A stretch of DNA of 64,000 bases, taken from Leuctra nigra (Eukaryota; Arthropoda; Insecta; Plecoptera; Leuctridae). The notes below the pieces were generated by a model. That model was not told where the DNA came from. It saw only the letters and a program-made list of their open reading frames with translations, and searched no databases. Within the stretch, counting starts at the first letter, position 1, and each line of letters starts with the position of its first letter. Where the stretch lies: positions 41,316,672 through 41,380,671 of the forward strand of contig OW203763.1 in assembly GCA_934045905.1 (NCBI GenBank). Reading direction: 5' to 3'. Positions 21,816-33,296 of the stretch are shown piece after piece. The translations under genes and the position numbers were made by a program.

Positions 21816-23450
21816 AGCCGGGGGAATTGGAAGCTGGAGTCCACATACTGAAGCCTGTGAAAGAGGGAGGTGTTGTTATTCAGTGTGATGTGAGTAATAA
21901 AGGGGAGTGTGTGTAAAAGAGACTATTGCTAAAGCAATGGGCGATGATTACGAAGTGATTATTCCAGAGATTCAGAATCCTAGAATAAAAATATATGATG
22001 TAGATTTGTCTTGGTACAACTCAGATGAGGAATTGGCTGGCGATATAATTGAGCATATTGCGAGAAAAGAACCTGACCGGGTCGACATCTTTATTAAAAT
22101 TGTCTATAAAAGACTAAACAATAGTACTAAGCTTAATATGGAGGTGTGCGAGGTTGATGCAACCACGTATGCAAATCTTATGTTGGCTGGCTATGTGTAC
22201 ATTAGATGGAGCAGGTGTAAAGTACTTGAGCACGTATTTGTGAAAAGATGTTACAAGTGTGCCGCGTTTGGTCACTATACAAAGGAGTGTAAAAGTACGG
22301 AGGTATGCAGCCACTGTGTTGGGAGACACCGGTCAACAAAATGTAAGGCTGATTATGAAATGTATGTAAACTGTAAAAAGTTCAATAAAAAGTATAAGCT
22401 AGATTTAAACGTGTATCATTGTGCTTGGTCACCTGATTGTCCATGTCGCAAAAGAATTGTGGACCTGAGGAAGTGGGGTGCATCATGGCAATTAGGGACT
22501 CGTGGACTGAGTGCGGTGTATGCAAATGTCCAGGGGTATAATGCACACAAAGATGAACTTGTCCAAACCATTGCTGATTTTAAACCTGCAGTCGGCTTAA
22601 GTGAAACGCATGTCACAAGCGATTTCTTAAAATGTGAACTAGATATAATTGGGTACACTAATGAAACATGTTTTTCATCTAGTAGGCACACAGTGGGTGT
22701 GATGATGTATATACGAGACGATATTAGGTACAAGGTGTGCTTGAAGTATTCACTTGATAAAAATGTGTGGGTACTCGCAGTCAAAGTATTGACTAAAGGA
22801 ATGGAGTGTTATGTTGCTGTTCTATATAATTCGCCGAATAGTTCGCAAGCACAGTTCCTGAACTATTTGGAGACATGGCTGGAAGACCTTTCAATGCAGG
22901 AGACTGGAAATATAGTGATAGTAGGAGTTTGTAATATTAATGTAGCTAAGGAGTCCACGTATAGTACTAGACTCATGAACATCATAAGTGTGTCAGGATT
23001 TTCTCAACGAGTTAAGACACACACTCGAGTAACTCACGCCAGTGCGACCATGATAGATTTAGTAATTAGAAATATAGACCGTGTAACAGTGGACGTGCGA
23101 TCTTGCCATCAGATATCAGACCATAAAACAGTAATAATCTGTGTGCCAATGCTCAACATCAATAGCAATAACCAATGCGGTATAAATAAATCTCCAATAT
23201 ATGGAAGACAGAAGTTAACAGATGAAGACTTTCGGTTATTGAGCGATGCTTTATCGAAGACAGAATGGTTACATGACCCGACAGATGTCAACGATATAGC
23301 CGAGAACTTCGTTGCCAATGTGGTTGAGGTTATTAATAAAAGAGCTCCAATTCAAGAAATCAAATCTAATAGAAGTAATGGTAATATCTGGTTCACTGAA
23401 ACTCTACGCGAACTTCAAACAGACAGCGTCAAAAGTTATACCCATTTAAT

Positions 23451-24935
23451 CCCACTGCCCCATTAATGGGGCAGTGCCCCATCCCACTGCCCCATATAAT
23501 ATTTTTTTTTAACCTAAGTTTGAATTCTTGGCGGTATGCAAGACTTTTTTCTCTAGTAGAATGGTAATACGAGGTTGAGAATTCATAAGTTGGCCTTCCT
23601 GCGATTCCACAGCCTTTTATAGATGCATCGAAAAAAAGGCTAAAAATTTGCAACATGTCATCTCGCACAAGGTGAGTAATTCTATCAATATTACAATCAA
23701 TAGAAACTGGTAAATGCATTTATTACGAAGCTAAGTAACGATAGTACATGTGCAAATGTTACTTCTGCTCCTTTGACACAGAATTACATAAAATACTTAT
23801 GCATCTATATTGCTGCCCCATTAATGGGGCAGTGGGAATGAATGCCATGGGTGTTTATCTAACCTCACTTTTTATTTTTTAGATTACCTGGCCTAAATTT
23901 GAACGACATAATTGATTTACTTGAAAATAATAAAGAACTATTAGATGCTAATGTCGTATTGAGCCCTCCCCAAAATCATTTGATGAGTGACGAGGACAGC
24001 GGCAGCGAAGACGACACAATCGGAGACTCCGCCGCACTTCACCGGGAATCAACATTTGTCGGAGGCCGAATTGACTTACAGGGATGTAAACGAAGATAGT
24101 ATTATAAATGTTTATCGTGGCAGTCTTTATATATCATCGAGTGAAGATGAAGAAGAGGCGGCCGCTCCCGTTGTTGTTCCGCAGCCCCGACGGACTGTCG
24201 CTAAAAGGTGCATCGTAAGTGGAGTAAAGTTGATATTGTTGCAAAACAACAGAGAACATGGGATTTGCCTGACTGGATTAGACAAGACTTTGGTCCTGTA
24301 GAGCTTTTCAATATTTTTACGATGAAGAAGTTGTTGACTTTATTGTTGGTAGCTCGAATTTATATGCTCAAAGCAAGAATCGAACGACTTTCAATACAAA
24401 CTGGGATGAAATTTGAGTACTTCTAGCCATATTGCTATTGAGTGGATACCACAGCGTTCCAAGGTACATAATGTATTGGGAAGAACCCTCTGATACACAT
24501 AACGAAGCCGTTTCTCGGTCCTGCAAAGCAGGCGAAGAAGAGGATTCCAGCCGAGGTTCGTCTCGACAGAAGAGACCATATTATCAAGAGGGTAACGCAA
24601 ATTCGGTGTGGCCAATGTCATCAAAATGCACCCAAGAAATGTAAGAAATGTTGTGTAGGTGTCCATGCTAACTGCTTTGAGGCATTTCATTCATAAAACA
24701 TTATAAAACTAGGTGCATTTCATATATTATCATTCATTTTTCACTCTATTTTGTATGGTTTCAAAATAATTTCTTGTTAATGTTTGCTTTAATTTACACC
24801 AGATCTTACTTTATTGAAGTAATAGCATTAAAAAGCATATGTACTGTTGAAATCAATAATAAAATTAATATAAATTGAAAATTATGTAACATAAAAACAC
24901 CCATGCCTCTCAATCCCACTGCCCCATTAATGGGG
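23451..24935. repeat. Recurring palindrome inside piggyBac
   Basis: The sequence CACTGCCCCATTAATGGGGC, with dyad symmetry around ATTAAT, occurs at about 23453-23473, 23814-23835 and 24912-24931. A half-site CCCACTGCCCCAT lies at about 23481. The first copy forms part of the left terminus. The arrangement looks like subterminal transposase-binding repeats; that role is inference. Confidence 0.7.
23890..24693 (+). pseudogene. piggyBac transposase remnant
   Basis: The N-terminal part has a leucine-rich start (NDIIDLLENNKELLDA) and an acidic stretch (SDEDSGSEDD). After frameshifts comes a region typical of the start of the DDE_Tnp_1_7 domain (WDLPDWIRQDFGPVELFN at about 24258, GYHSVPRYIMYWEEPSDTHN at about 24435). 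The DDE core is missing. The last part, from about 24534, is the Cys-rich C-terminal finger: CGQCHQNAPKKCKKCC, then HANCFEAFH, with a stop near 24693. Lack of the core makes the element non-autonomous. Confidence 0.82.
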
Positions 24936-25734
24936 CACCAAATTTTGGCAAAACTAGGAACCATAATTTTTTTCCATTGATTGTATATCATTTCATAGCA
25001 TCTAGCAAGACCCTGTGTGAAATTTTAGCAAAAAAATAAAAAAAAAATAAGTTGGGAACAGAAGGGTTAAAGCTCAATTTACTGAAATATATAAGGACTG
25101 GGAAGAATATAAAAGGAAAAGGAACCGCTTTCTAACCAAGCTCAGACTTGCCAAAAGGGACTTCTATGACCAGCAGATCGACAAGCAAAAGGGCGACAGT
25201 AAGAAGATGTGGAAATCTTTAAAGAACATTGTTAGCAACAGTAATGTTGCTAGTACAGGTGAGGTGATCTTTGAAGATGGAGATATTCTGTATAGTGGAA
25301 ATGAAGCAGAAAATTTTAACCAGTATTTTGTACATAGTATAGACAAGATTTTTAACTCGATTGACAACAGTGATTCCATAATTAACTATGATGCTATATA
25401 CAATCTTAACATATTGAACAGTAACTTTCATGAGTTCAAGCCTTTGAAAATCGACGAATTTAAAAAGATTATTTTTAATTTAAAGAACAAGAATGGTACG
25501 GATGAAGGTGTTTCCACAGAAATATTGAAAAAAACGTTTAATCAGATTGGATTACCACTGCTTTTTGTAATTAACATGTCGTTGTCAAAGGGTATATTCC
25601 CGGAACAATTGAAGGTAGCGGTTATTGTGCCTATTTCTAAAGTAGCTGGAACTAAACTAGCTAAAGAGTTAAGGCCTATTAACATGTTGCCTGTATATGA
25701 AAAGGTACTTGAGAAAGCAGTCCATAAGCAACTA

Positions 25735-26741
25735 CTAGGAAAACGCTCAGTGTAACGCGTTGATGAGCGAGCACAGAACATGCAACATCCCCATAGTAAC
25801 GATGCACGACCCGGCACAAGACGATTTTCTCTTCAATTTTTCAATCTCCATACTACTCTGGATGAAAAACAGATCCATTGTGTCGTGAAGTCTTACCTAC
25901 ATACCTTCTCCAGAAATCTCGTGTGACATCCCATACTAAACTCGTAAAATTACAATTAATACTTGACTGATTGGACTTACAATATGTAAAATTTATATTA
26001 AGTTGGTCTTGATCACCATGCAAAATTTGAACTTAATGTGAACATTTTTATTGTCGACCAATCAGAAGACATTATTTAAACTTAAACCAAGTAGACGATT
26101 TGGCCTTCGTACTGCATTCGATTTTATGCGCTAGCTCAAAAATGCTTTCATTTTACTGTACATTGTGGATAGCTTGGCTGCTCTACAGGCCTTGCCTTGG
26201 AACAGAAGCTTAAAGAAGGCAGGGATGACAATTTAGTATACATTTTTCAAGATTATGGAATAAAATTACCTTAAAATGACAAAACTTTTGAAAATAACGA
26301 CAGATTAGACTAAAAATTAGCAAAAATACCTAACATGTTGGTACCAATGACCACGCAAAGTTTTAAGTTGATCGGTCAATCTGTTCTAGTTTAAATGTCA
26401 AAAATCACATGAAAAATGGTTTTAAATTTGAACCAATAGGAGGATTTGGCTGAAACTTTTTATGATTGGGTACAATGTTGGTTGCAATGTTTTTGCTAAA
26501 TTTCAAATTGATCGAAGCATACAATCGAAAGATAATTTTTTTAAAATTTGAACCAATCACGGGAGCCCATTCAAAAACGATCCCAGGGACCGCATAGAGT
26601 ACGTTAGTATGTGTACAAAATTTCAGATCGATTGCTTGAGCGGTTTGACCTGGGCTGTGACCACAAAAAAAACAAACAAACAAACAAACACACAGAGAAA
26701 GTGCCATAAGAGTACCGTGGTGACGCTCGCTACGCTCGCTC
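25735..26741 (-). mobile_element. Helentron/HINE-like element, copy A
   Basis: Read on the minus strand, the element starts GAGCGAGCGTAGCGAGCG (26741 downward) and ends with GCTCGCTCATCAACGCG, a short hairpin (AACGC...GCGTT) and TTTTCCTAG at 25735. An AAAC repeat lies at 26672-26692. It splits LINE B2 between the RT entry and the VNQSGFR motif. I see no target duplication. Subterminal GAGCGAGC and GCTCGCTC placed asymmetrically, a 3' hairpin and no duplication match non-autonomous Helentrons. The class call is inference. Confidence 0.55.
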
Positions 26742-26840
26742 AATTAGACCATTGCAATGTTAATAAGTTACTCTATGTTAATCAATCAGGTTTTAGAGAC
26801 AGTCATTCATGTGAGACTGCAGTACAGCTACTAATGTCAA

Positions 26841-27286
26841 GATTAGATTAGATTAATAGGGTTTAACGGCGCGCCAACGACGAGGTTATATTGCGCACGT
26901 TAATTATTTTACTTTAAACTTTGTTGAATTAAGTGGAGGACATTGGGAGGGGGTTGACCTAACGGGCCCGATCCAGGGGAGTCCAGCACTGGTGGGAAGG
27001 CCAGGCCGCAATGGGGACGGATCGGGGGGTGTGTGGATTCGGGCCGGCGGAACCCGATTTCAGGGGGATCACCATCTCGAGGGGGAAGGCCGGCCCGATG
27101 GGGACCGCAAATTCAAGGGAGGACATGGTTAGGCCAACCCTGGCTGCTCTTTGTCTGGACCTCACCACTGACCTGTCCGGCATGGGTAGCCCTTACACAT
27201 GAGCATATGCTCGCCGGCGTAGCTGCAATGGATCATTGGCCAACACAAACCCCACCACCACGATAAGGTGGCAGCCGTCGGTGGGG
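26841..27286 (-). mobile_element. R450 retroposed repeat, copy 3
   Basis: The GATTAGATTAGATTAA tail is at the left and the CCGACGG-type head at the right. A 12-bp duplication TACTAATGTCAA lies at 26829-26840 and 27287-27298. It splits the RT of LINE B2 right after SCETAVQLLMS. Confidence 0.9.
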
Positions 27287-28498
27287 TACTAATGTCAAAG
27301 TGGATGGAAAATCTGGATACTTATTGTATTACAGGGGCAGTTTTTATTGATTTCCAAAGAGCGTTTGAAACCATAGACCGAGTTATTTTATTAAAAACAA
27401 GTTAGAAGCTTATGGATTGGGTAATACAGTGTTTTCATGGTTTGAAAGTTATCTCTTAAATAGAAGGCAGAAAACCAAATATAAAAATAACGTCTCTAAA
27501 GAGGCAGTGAACAATCATGGTGTGCCACAGGGGTCTGTCCTTGGGCCCTTGCTTTTTATTATTTATATAAATGACATGTATTTTAATATGCACAATATAT
27601 TTTTAAATGTTTTTGCAGACGATACGTTAGTATTATGTTCGGGTAATTCATATGTGGAAGTTTGTAGAGTATTAAACAGCCAGATGCGAAGTATGAGTGA
27701 ATGGTTGAAAGCTAACAAGTTAAAACTACATATTAACAAGACTAATTGTATGGTACTGACATATAACCATAAATACAAGGTTATAATGGAAAGCTTGGAT
27801 GTATTAGGAAGTATAATGATTGATGATAAAATTGTAGAGCTTGTCGAGGAATTTAAGTATTTGGGTGTTGTCATTGACAGGAATTTAAATCTTAAGAATC
27901 ATGTTCAGCACATTGCCAAGAAGATTAAAAAAACTGGCTTTTTGGCAAGAGTGGGCTCCTTCTTCTCACCCTGGGTAAGATAACTAATTTATAAGACAAT
28001 TGTATCCCCTTATACAGATTTTTGTGTTATTCGTGTTATTTTAAGATGTAATAAATATACAAGGATAGGTCTTATGTTGGAGACGCTTCGATTTTTAACT
28101 GTACGGCAAAGAATTGCTTTAAGTGTTTTAATCTTTTTTTTTAAAATGACAAATGGATCCATGCCGGAGTATTTAAATAAATTGATTGGATATCCTGCTG
28201 CTAAACATAATCATAATACCAGAAATTGTACAATCAACCTCGAAGTAGAGAGAAAAAATAAAACTTGTAATCAGAGAGGCATCTTCTTTTCCGGATTTAG
28301 ATTATACAACATGTTGGACGCAAGTGTCAAAGCTGAAGATCGTATTGAATGTTTTAAAGGAGGTTGTATTAAGTTTGTTAAACAGAAGTATTATTTGTAA
28401 TTTGTTTTTTCAATTTGTAATTTCATATATGTCTGTAAAATAGCAATGAGCTAAATAAACATATTAATATTATATATTACATATTAGAAATTAAGGAT

Positions 28499-28855
28499 AT
28501 GATTCAGAGACTCAATGAACCAGAGGTGGTTGCTCTTACAGATACGCATATAACTGATAAAATATACGAACAAGAAATGGAGATTATGAATTATGAATTA
28601 ATTAAATGTTTATCACACTCTAGACATACAGGTGGAGTAGTCGCTTATGTTAGAAAAGATATTAATTATGAGATTATATGTAATGAAGGTAACAAGAAGT
28701 CGGGCTTTTGGATTTTAGCTATAAAAACAATATTAAGTGGAGGGTATGTCTCTTTATATAAGATGTATGTTTCTCCTAATGCTAAGAAAGGACAGTTCAT
28801 GGATTGCTTAGAAACTATATTGGTAAAGAGTCTACGTATCAAAGTACGATTTTAA
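28499..28855 (+). pseudogene. LINE endonuclease fragment
   Basis: A single frame encodes the first half of a LINE AP endonuclease: EPEVVALTDTHIT, SRHTGGVVAYVRKDI and FWILAIKT. It resembles LINE B2 (GLSETHV, SSRHTVGVMMYIRDDI) and is probably another copy of that family. It ends before the GDFN block, near 28880. Confidence 0.65.
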
Positions 28856-28877
28856 TATGTGGTGACTTGATTTTTTA

Positions 28878-29589
28878 ACTCTTGGAGGGATCGGGCACAA
28901 TTAAAACGATACCCTGTTCCGCATTACGGTTATGAAATTGACCAAATGTTACAAAAAAATTATCAATTATTTCATTTATACTAAATTAACATTATCTTCT
29001 CCTAGAGCTGTTTTAGCGACATTTTGGCCCTCCTTCCTCCTGCGCGCAGCCTGCTTTTTTTCTTCTGCTAACGCCTGAGCTTGTATGATGTACTCTGGGT
29101 TTCGGATAGGACGATATCTCTCTCGCCTAGAATCCACAATTTCAGGGAGCAGGTAGAATTTGGTTAGTTTGCATTCCATTTTGACCCAGAACTGGTCGCA
29201 ACGTTCAATACGTTGAACAAAAATGTCCTGCAGAGTCCAGATAACAAAAAATAAACATTTCTTCTTGTGACGTGCAACTGGCCCTGGACCTGGTAGATGT
29301 AGCTGTCGTCAGGCTTGAGAGTCATCATGCCGGCGCAATGCCGAGCAATGCCCCAGTCGGTGTGCTTATTGCCCCTGAAGACCTCGTAGCGGATCGACTC
29401 GACGAGTCCGGCGCAAGATGTTGTTGGCCGCATCTAGGAATATCAATATAATATATATAATAATTATAACAAGAATTGCAATGTAATTAATTGTTGCTTT
29501 TTTATGTAGACTGTAGTGTACTTCACCAATAACTCTTGGGAGGGATCGGGCACAATTATTACGAAACACTGTTCCGCATTACGGTTGTG
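28878..29589. repeat. 57-bp direct repeat flanking a YqaJ remnant
   Basis: The segment AACTCTTGGAGGGATCGGGC and what follows, through TGTTCCGCATTACGGTT, occurs at 28878-28934 and again in the same orientation at 29531-29589, with a handful of differences. The YqaJ-like sequence lies between them on the minus strand. Direct orientation rules out a simple TIR pair. It may be a duplicated fragment or the ends of two neighbouring elements. Confidence 0.7.
28976..29440 (-). pseudogene. YqaJ-type nuclease remnant, core deleted
   Basis: Minus-strand coding begins after an acceptor-like TAG at about 29434. It reads RYEVFRGNKHTDWGIARHCA, matching the N-terminal part of YqaJ viral-recombinase domains, then jumps to YIYQVQGQLHVTRRNVYF. 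After a frameshift near 29180 it continues with KLTKFYLLPEIVDSRRERY and a basic coiled tail to 28976. The section that normally carries the catalytic Asp and Glu-x-Lys is missing. In animal genomes YqaJ proteins often travel with large DNA transposons (recollection). The fragment cannot be a working exonuclease. Confidence 0.7.
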
Positions 29590-29999
29590 CCAACCGTGAG
29601 TCTAAATGTTCAAAACTTTTAAATGTTTCGACGAAGAAGTAGCTTTATTCATAAAAAGGTGGATTCAGTAATAATTTAACTATAGGTACTGCAGTAGAAT
29701 TAGATCGTTAGATACAATAGGTACATCACAATCTCACCTGAAATTTGTTTTCCACCATTGAAACCAAAGCTTTGCTTTACAATTTGGAGAAATGGAACAC
29801 ATTAAATGATTTACCTACCTAGTTCATTGGAGCACATTATGAACCAAAAATCAATCCACATCATCTTGAATGGAACTTTAAAACACTTAGTGTGTATAAA
29901 TAAAATAATGTGTAATGTTTGCTTGGCATTTCTTGAGGTTCCTCCAAATAAAACATATGGACCTACTTACGAAATTAAACTGACACTCATGTTTGATTC

Positions 30000-30443
30000 A
30001 CTAACAAGACATATGTAGATGAAGTGGTGGCCGAGGAGGTGATTGCTGTAGCTGGCTCTTCGAATATGCCGCATGCCATCATCGGGGAATTCGCATATGA
30101 TATCCCGGACAACGGAAGCCGATCCAGCCAACAGAAAGAGCACGAGGACGAAGAAGAATGTAAAGAACGTACTGTTACACCCAAAAAGGCTCCCCGTGAG
30201 AAATTTCCTCGGCTTGCAGCGGCCGATAAGCTGTTGATGAAGACTGAGGAGGCTACAAAGAAGATTTGTAACCTTTATGTCGAGCGCCTCACTCTGAAAA
30301 AGGAACAAAAAATGCTTATTAGGGAGAAGCAAAAAACAAAGGAGAAGGCAATAGCTCTGAAAGAAATTGAGCTAAAAGTAAGAGAACGACAAGCAGTGGC
30401 CTTAGAGCTAATTGCCAAAGCCATTGAAATGTATACCAAGTAG
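30000..30443 (+). CDS. Charged coiled-coil ORF, partial, function unknown
   Basis: An open frame (YVDEVVAEEVIAVAGSS onward) runs to 30443. It is strongly charged, with a long predicted coiled coil (ERLTLKKEQKMLIREKQKTK). It has no start codon that looks convincing and may begin at an intron border near 30018. Such acidic-then-coiled tails are typical of the Myb/SANT-like accessory proteins of Harbinger elements, but there is no Myb domain in view, so the assignment is only a suggestion. Confidence 0.4.
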   Translation, partial: TNKTYVDEVVAEEVIAVAGSSNMPHAIIGEFAYDIPDNGSRSSQQKEHEDEEECKERTVTPKKAPREKFPRLAAADKLLMKTEEATKKICNLYVERLTLKKEQKMLIREKQKTKEKAIALKEIELKVRERQAVALELIAKAIEMYTK

Positions 30444-31796
30444 GTACCTACCTACCTAAAGATATAGTTGGTAAAGGTATACCTAGTTTTACCAACTTGG
30501 TACATATCCATTTCAATTTCAATTGCATTTCTATTGTTTCAAATTAGTAGGTTTACCTAAAATTGTAAAAAACATTTTAATTGCTTCAAGGCGATTGTGT
30601 GGCTGTGTATTTAAGACTACCTATTGAAATGTGGAAGTAAAATCTTTACTCAATACAATTTCCAGGTAAAAGATCTAGAGACTAGATGCAATTTTAATTT
30701 TTTATACCTAGGTTACCTACACCTAATGCAATATAAAAGAAGGATACATGTATTTCACTATCAAATTAACACAATGAATTATTAATTATTATTGTGAAAT
30801 TAAAAAAAAAAAATGGCTTAGGTTGAAAACATGAAAACAAACATGAAAATAAAACATAACCACACTCAGTAAAAAGGATCAAGTATTCAGTTGCAACCAT
30901 ACACCTATCTCATATTATACATCATGATTTCCTGAATATATTTATTAAATAATACAATTATTCCTACATGCCAAATTTGTGACATATTTCCCATTTTTAT
31001 TGACAATCATAATATTATCCTTCTGATCGATTGCCGCCATGTTTGTTTACTTCAAAACGTATACGTTTTGGCCATCTCGCAACCTTTTTAGAGGCGAGTG
31101 AAAACGTTCCCTCAAAACGCATTGCGGGATGCGGTTTGAAGTTGGAGAATAGGTTTTTCTCAACACGTATGCGTAATCGTGGTCAGGTGGTACATATCCC
31201 GCATGCGGGTTAACTCACTTCAATTCGAAAATCGGGTCCCTGATGTGTCTAAACGACCGCGAAATCGTTTTTATTGATAAAAACAATAACAATAATCTGA
31301 CGGAGAAGCATCGGATCATCAACAAGGACGGTGTCCAAGCCAAGGCACTATTATTACTCGGGAATTATTACTCGGGAATGTAGAGGTGGAGCCGATCCCA
31401 ACAAAAGCAATCAAAACAAAGTAAGCCTCGAAATGCAACTAAATCACCTGAAGATCAACAAGAGAGGAGGCCCCGATTGAGCATACTAATAGCGAGGCCC
31501 CGACCGATCATACTGATAGAATATCGGACCCAAATCGGACTCTGGATACGGTTTCACGATCGTAACGAGTAAGTCTTCTCGCAAGTCGAATATCATTATA
31601 TAGATGTAGATATAGATCTCAAGACGGTGGAGTGTCCTGAGCGGAAGTTTTGGCTTCATGTGTGCCGCCTTCATACTGACGTCACGGAAGTTCATTTCCT
31701 CGAAGCCAAGCATCCAGATAGCAGCTTCATGTGCGAACAGCTGAGCGTCCGAGGCAACTACAGCTCGTTTAAAATTGGAGCTGCACTGAAGTGCAA
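30444..31796. other. No gene seen; AT-rich, with one perfect palindrome
   Basis: Mostly AT-rich spacer. An 18-bp perfect palindrome, CAAAACGTATACGTTTTG, lies at 31053-31070, in a more GC-balanced block (31030-31215). A 14-bp duplication ATTATTACTCGGGA is at about 31355-31382. A frame at 31627-31796 (WLHVCRLHTDV, then RGNYSSFKIGAAL) resembles a LINE ORF1 nucleic-acid-binding domain and may be the end of another truncated copy. Confidence 0.4.
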
Positions 31797-32860
31797 GATG
31801 GCGGCTGCGACGACAGGTCAGGCAGAGAGCTCCTCAATAATTAAAGCAATTAGCACGTATCTTTGTGTAAAATGTAATTAGAAGGTTCAAAAATCAGTCC
31901 TGTGAGTCGTGTGTGAATTTACTAAACATGCGGCTTGTTCAACGTCTGAAATAGTAAACAACAAAGTGATTTGGACTTGCGGTGAGTGTGCGCTCAACAT
32001 TGCAGCAAATACGCCCATACCGAGTGTTCTCTAATCAAGACTGGTGACGCATTAGTAATGGACAATGTAGAAGCATTAGTTTGTGAAGTAAACGTATTAA
32101 AGAAAGCTGTAATTGACATATTTAGTGAAATGAAGATTCTTAAACTAAATAATTTGAATGCGGCTAGTTTGACTGTTCAAGGTCAAAGAAATGTCAAGCT
32201 AAAAAGTGTAGCCAACACTTGCTCCTAATAGGAGATAGCTACTTGAGAGATTGCCGTGCGATTATTGAAAAGAAATTGCCAAGTGCATTTGTGTCATGTT
32301 TGCTCATGCCACACGCAACTTCAGAACATATTCTTGTGAACTTGAAAGCGAATCTGGAACCTAATCTCTCCCTCGTCCAGATGTTGTAGTCGTGGCTTGC
32401 AGTACGAACAATTTTACCCAGCCTTTTAATAAAAGTGAAAATAGGCTTTCTTTAGTGACATTAGAAACATTATTAAATATGCAGGTAAGGATCGTCGTGA
32501 CATCATAACGAACATTCCTTTCAGATTCGATCTGCCATTTCTCAATAACACGTTTCATAACATAAATACCACGTTAAATAAACTTTTACAAGAATTTCAA
32601 AACATGTCCTTGGTAAATATGACGAATATAATGCCATACAACTATACACGTCATGGCCTCCACTTCAATCGAGACGGTAAGCGACGATTCTGTGATAAAA
32701 TTATTGCATCCCTACTAGATGAGGTATATTCTGTGCCGCACATCTGTCAACCTGTCGACAGAGCTCAAAACAAAGGCCCAACAACAGCCCAAGATAGACA
32801 GAAACAGGAATATCGACAAATACCTTCGGTGCAGCCTCCAAATGGCTTAATCCTGGGGGG
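31797..32860 (+). pseudogene. LINE D ORF1: PHD-like finger, coiled coil, SGNH esterase
   Basis: It starts MAAATTGQAESSS at 31797. A zinc finger follows: YLCVKC, CESC after an early stop, KHAACST, WTCGEC. A coiled coil lies at about 32060-32160. The esterase begins with LLIGDSYLRDCRAIIEKK at about 32224 (Ser nucleophile block). It continues with VVVACSTNNF near 32385, IPFRFDLPFLNN, and HGLHFNRDGKRRFCDKII at about 32652 (catalytic His block). A Pro/Gln-rich tail enters the minisatellite. Esterase-bearing ORF1 is known in CR1-clade LINEs. Several stops and frameshifts are present. Confidence 0.72.
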
Positions 32861-32867
32861 AAGCCAG

Positions 32868-33264
32868 TATAACGTTTGCCCCTTCTTAACGGTGGAGTGG
32901 GGTGGGTGGGGAACGCTGGCGGACGGGGATGGGCGCCACGTGCTTCTGGGGCACGAAGAAGCACGAAGCTCGTCCAACAAAACACCTTGAACACAATCAC
33001 ACTTGAACAATACTTTTAATAACTCTTAATCCCACAGCACAAGTCGTCGTAAGACAGTCCGACAAATAATAATGATCAACACTCTTTCTCTGTACAAAAA
33101 TTAGTTGCCTGCGTCGGCTTCTAGAAACGTCTCTCTGACAACACACAACACAACCAGTTCCGTCGCTGGCCGGTCAACAACTCCCGAGCCCCTGCTCGAG
33201 CGCGTGAGGGGTTGTATGACCGGTTGACCTCGGGAGGCCGCCCTCCCTCAGTTTACATGTTACA
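32868..33264 (-). repeat. Gypsy-2 3' LTR
   Basis: This is the left copy on the plus strand and the 3' LTR in element sense. It carries the ACGTTTGCCCCTTCTTAACG segment shared with the right copy at about 37839. Next to it, the minus strand reads AAAAGAGGAAAAGGTGGAG (about 33268-33290), the polypurine tract used to prime plus-strand DNA. Confidence 0.9.
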
Positions 33265-33296
33265 AACTCCACCTTTTCCTCTTTTAAGAATTTATT

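Larger units (their letters stand above)
23450..25066 (+). mobile_element. piggyBac element, internally deleted
   Basis: TTAA flanks both ends (23446-23449, 25067-25070). Ends resemble each other when inverted: TCCCACTGCCCCA on the left, CCCTTCTGTTCCCA as right complement. The element lies in LINE B2 between the endonuclease and the connector. It keeps the first and last parts of a piggyBac transposase and has lost most of the catalytic core. A palindrome, TGCCCCATTAATGGGGCA, recurs three times in it. Confidence 0.85.
21830..28397 (+). pseudogene. LINE B2 coding region: gag-like, endonuclease, reverse transcriptase
   Basis: Segment 1 (21830-23445, with one early stop near 21916) fuses a gag-like region (EVIIPEIQNPRIKI), two zinc knuckles (CYKCAAFGHYTKEC, CSHCVGRHRSTKC) and an AP endonuclease (VYANVQGYN, GLSETHV, HQISDHKTVII) in one frame. 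Segment 2 (25071-25734) is the connector and RT entry (KNKNGTDEGVSTEIL, LRPINMLPVYEK). Segment 3 (26751-26828) reads VNQSGFRDSHSCETA. Segment 4 (27299-28397) has VFIDFQRAFETID, GVPQGSVLGPLLF, FADDTLVLCSG (near 27620) and FKYLGVVIDRNLN, with two further breaks. Having gag and endonuclease in a single frame is unusual and could reflect a lost stop. Confidence 0.78.
21816..28480 (+). mobile_element. LINE B2, long LINE split by three insertions
   Basis: A second, related LINE begins inside its gag domain directly after LINE B1 and runs to a 3'UTR near 28480. Three elements interrupt it: a piggyBac remnant (23450-25066), a Helentron-like element (25735-26741) and R450 copy 3 (26841-27286). Joining the pieces gives gag, endonuclease, RT and C-terminal domain in order. 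The 3' end carries AATAAACATATTAATATTAT-type sequence. Confidence 0.8.

Noticed and set aside
28878..29589. The 57-bp direct repeats considered as LTRs of a small element
   Set aside because: They lack TG...CA ends, a primer site and a polypurine tract, and the sequence between them is a minus-strand YqaJ fragment.
32701..33010. Frames of 80-99 codons in the Gypsy-2 LTRs, including the apparent 166-residue extension ahead of gag at 37802-37966
   Set aside because: They are LTR and leader sequence. The primer site at 37814-37831 lies within the extension and the true gag Met is at 37801.
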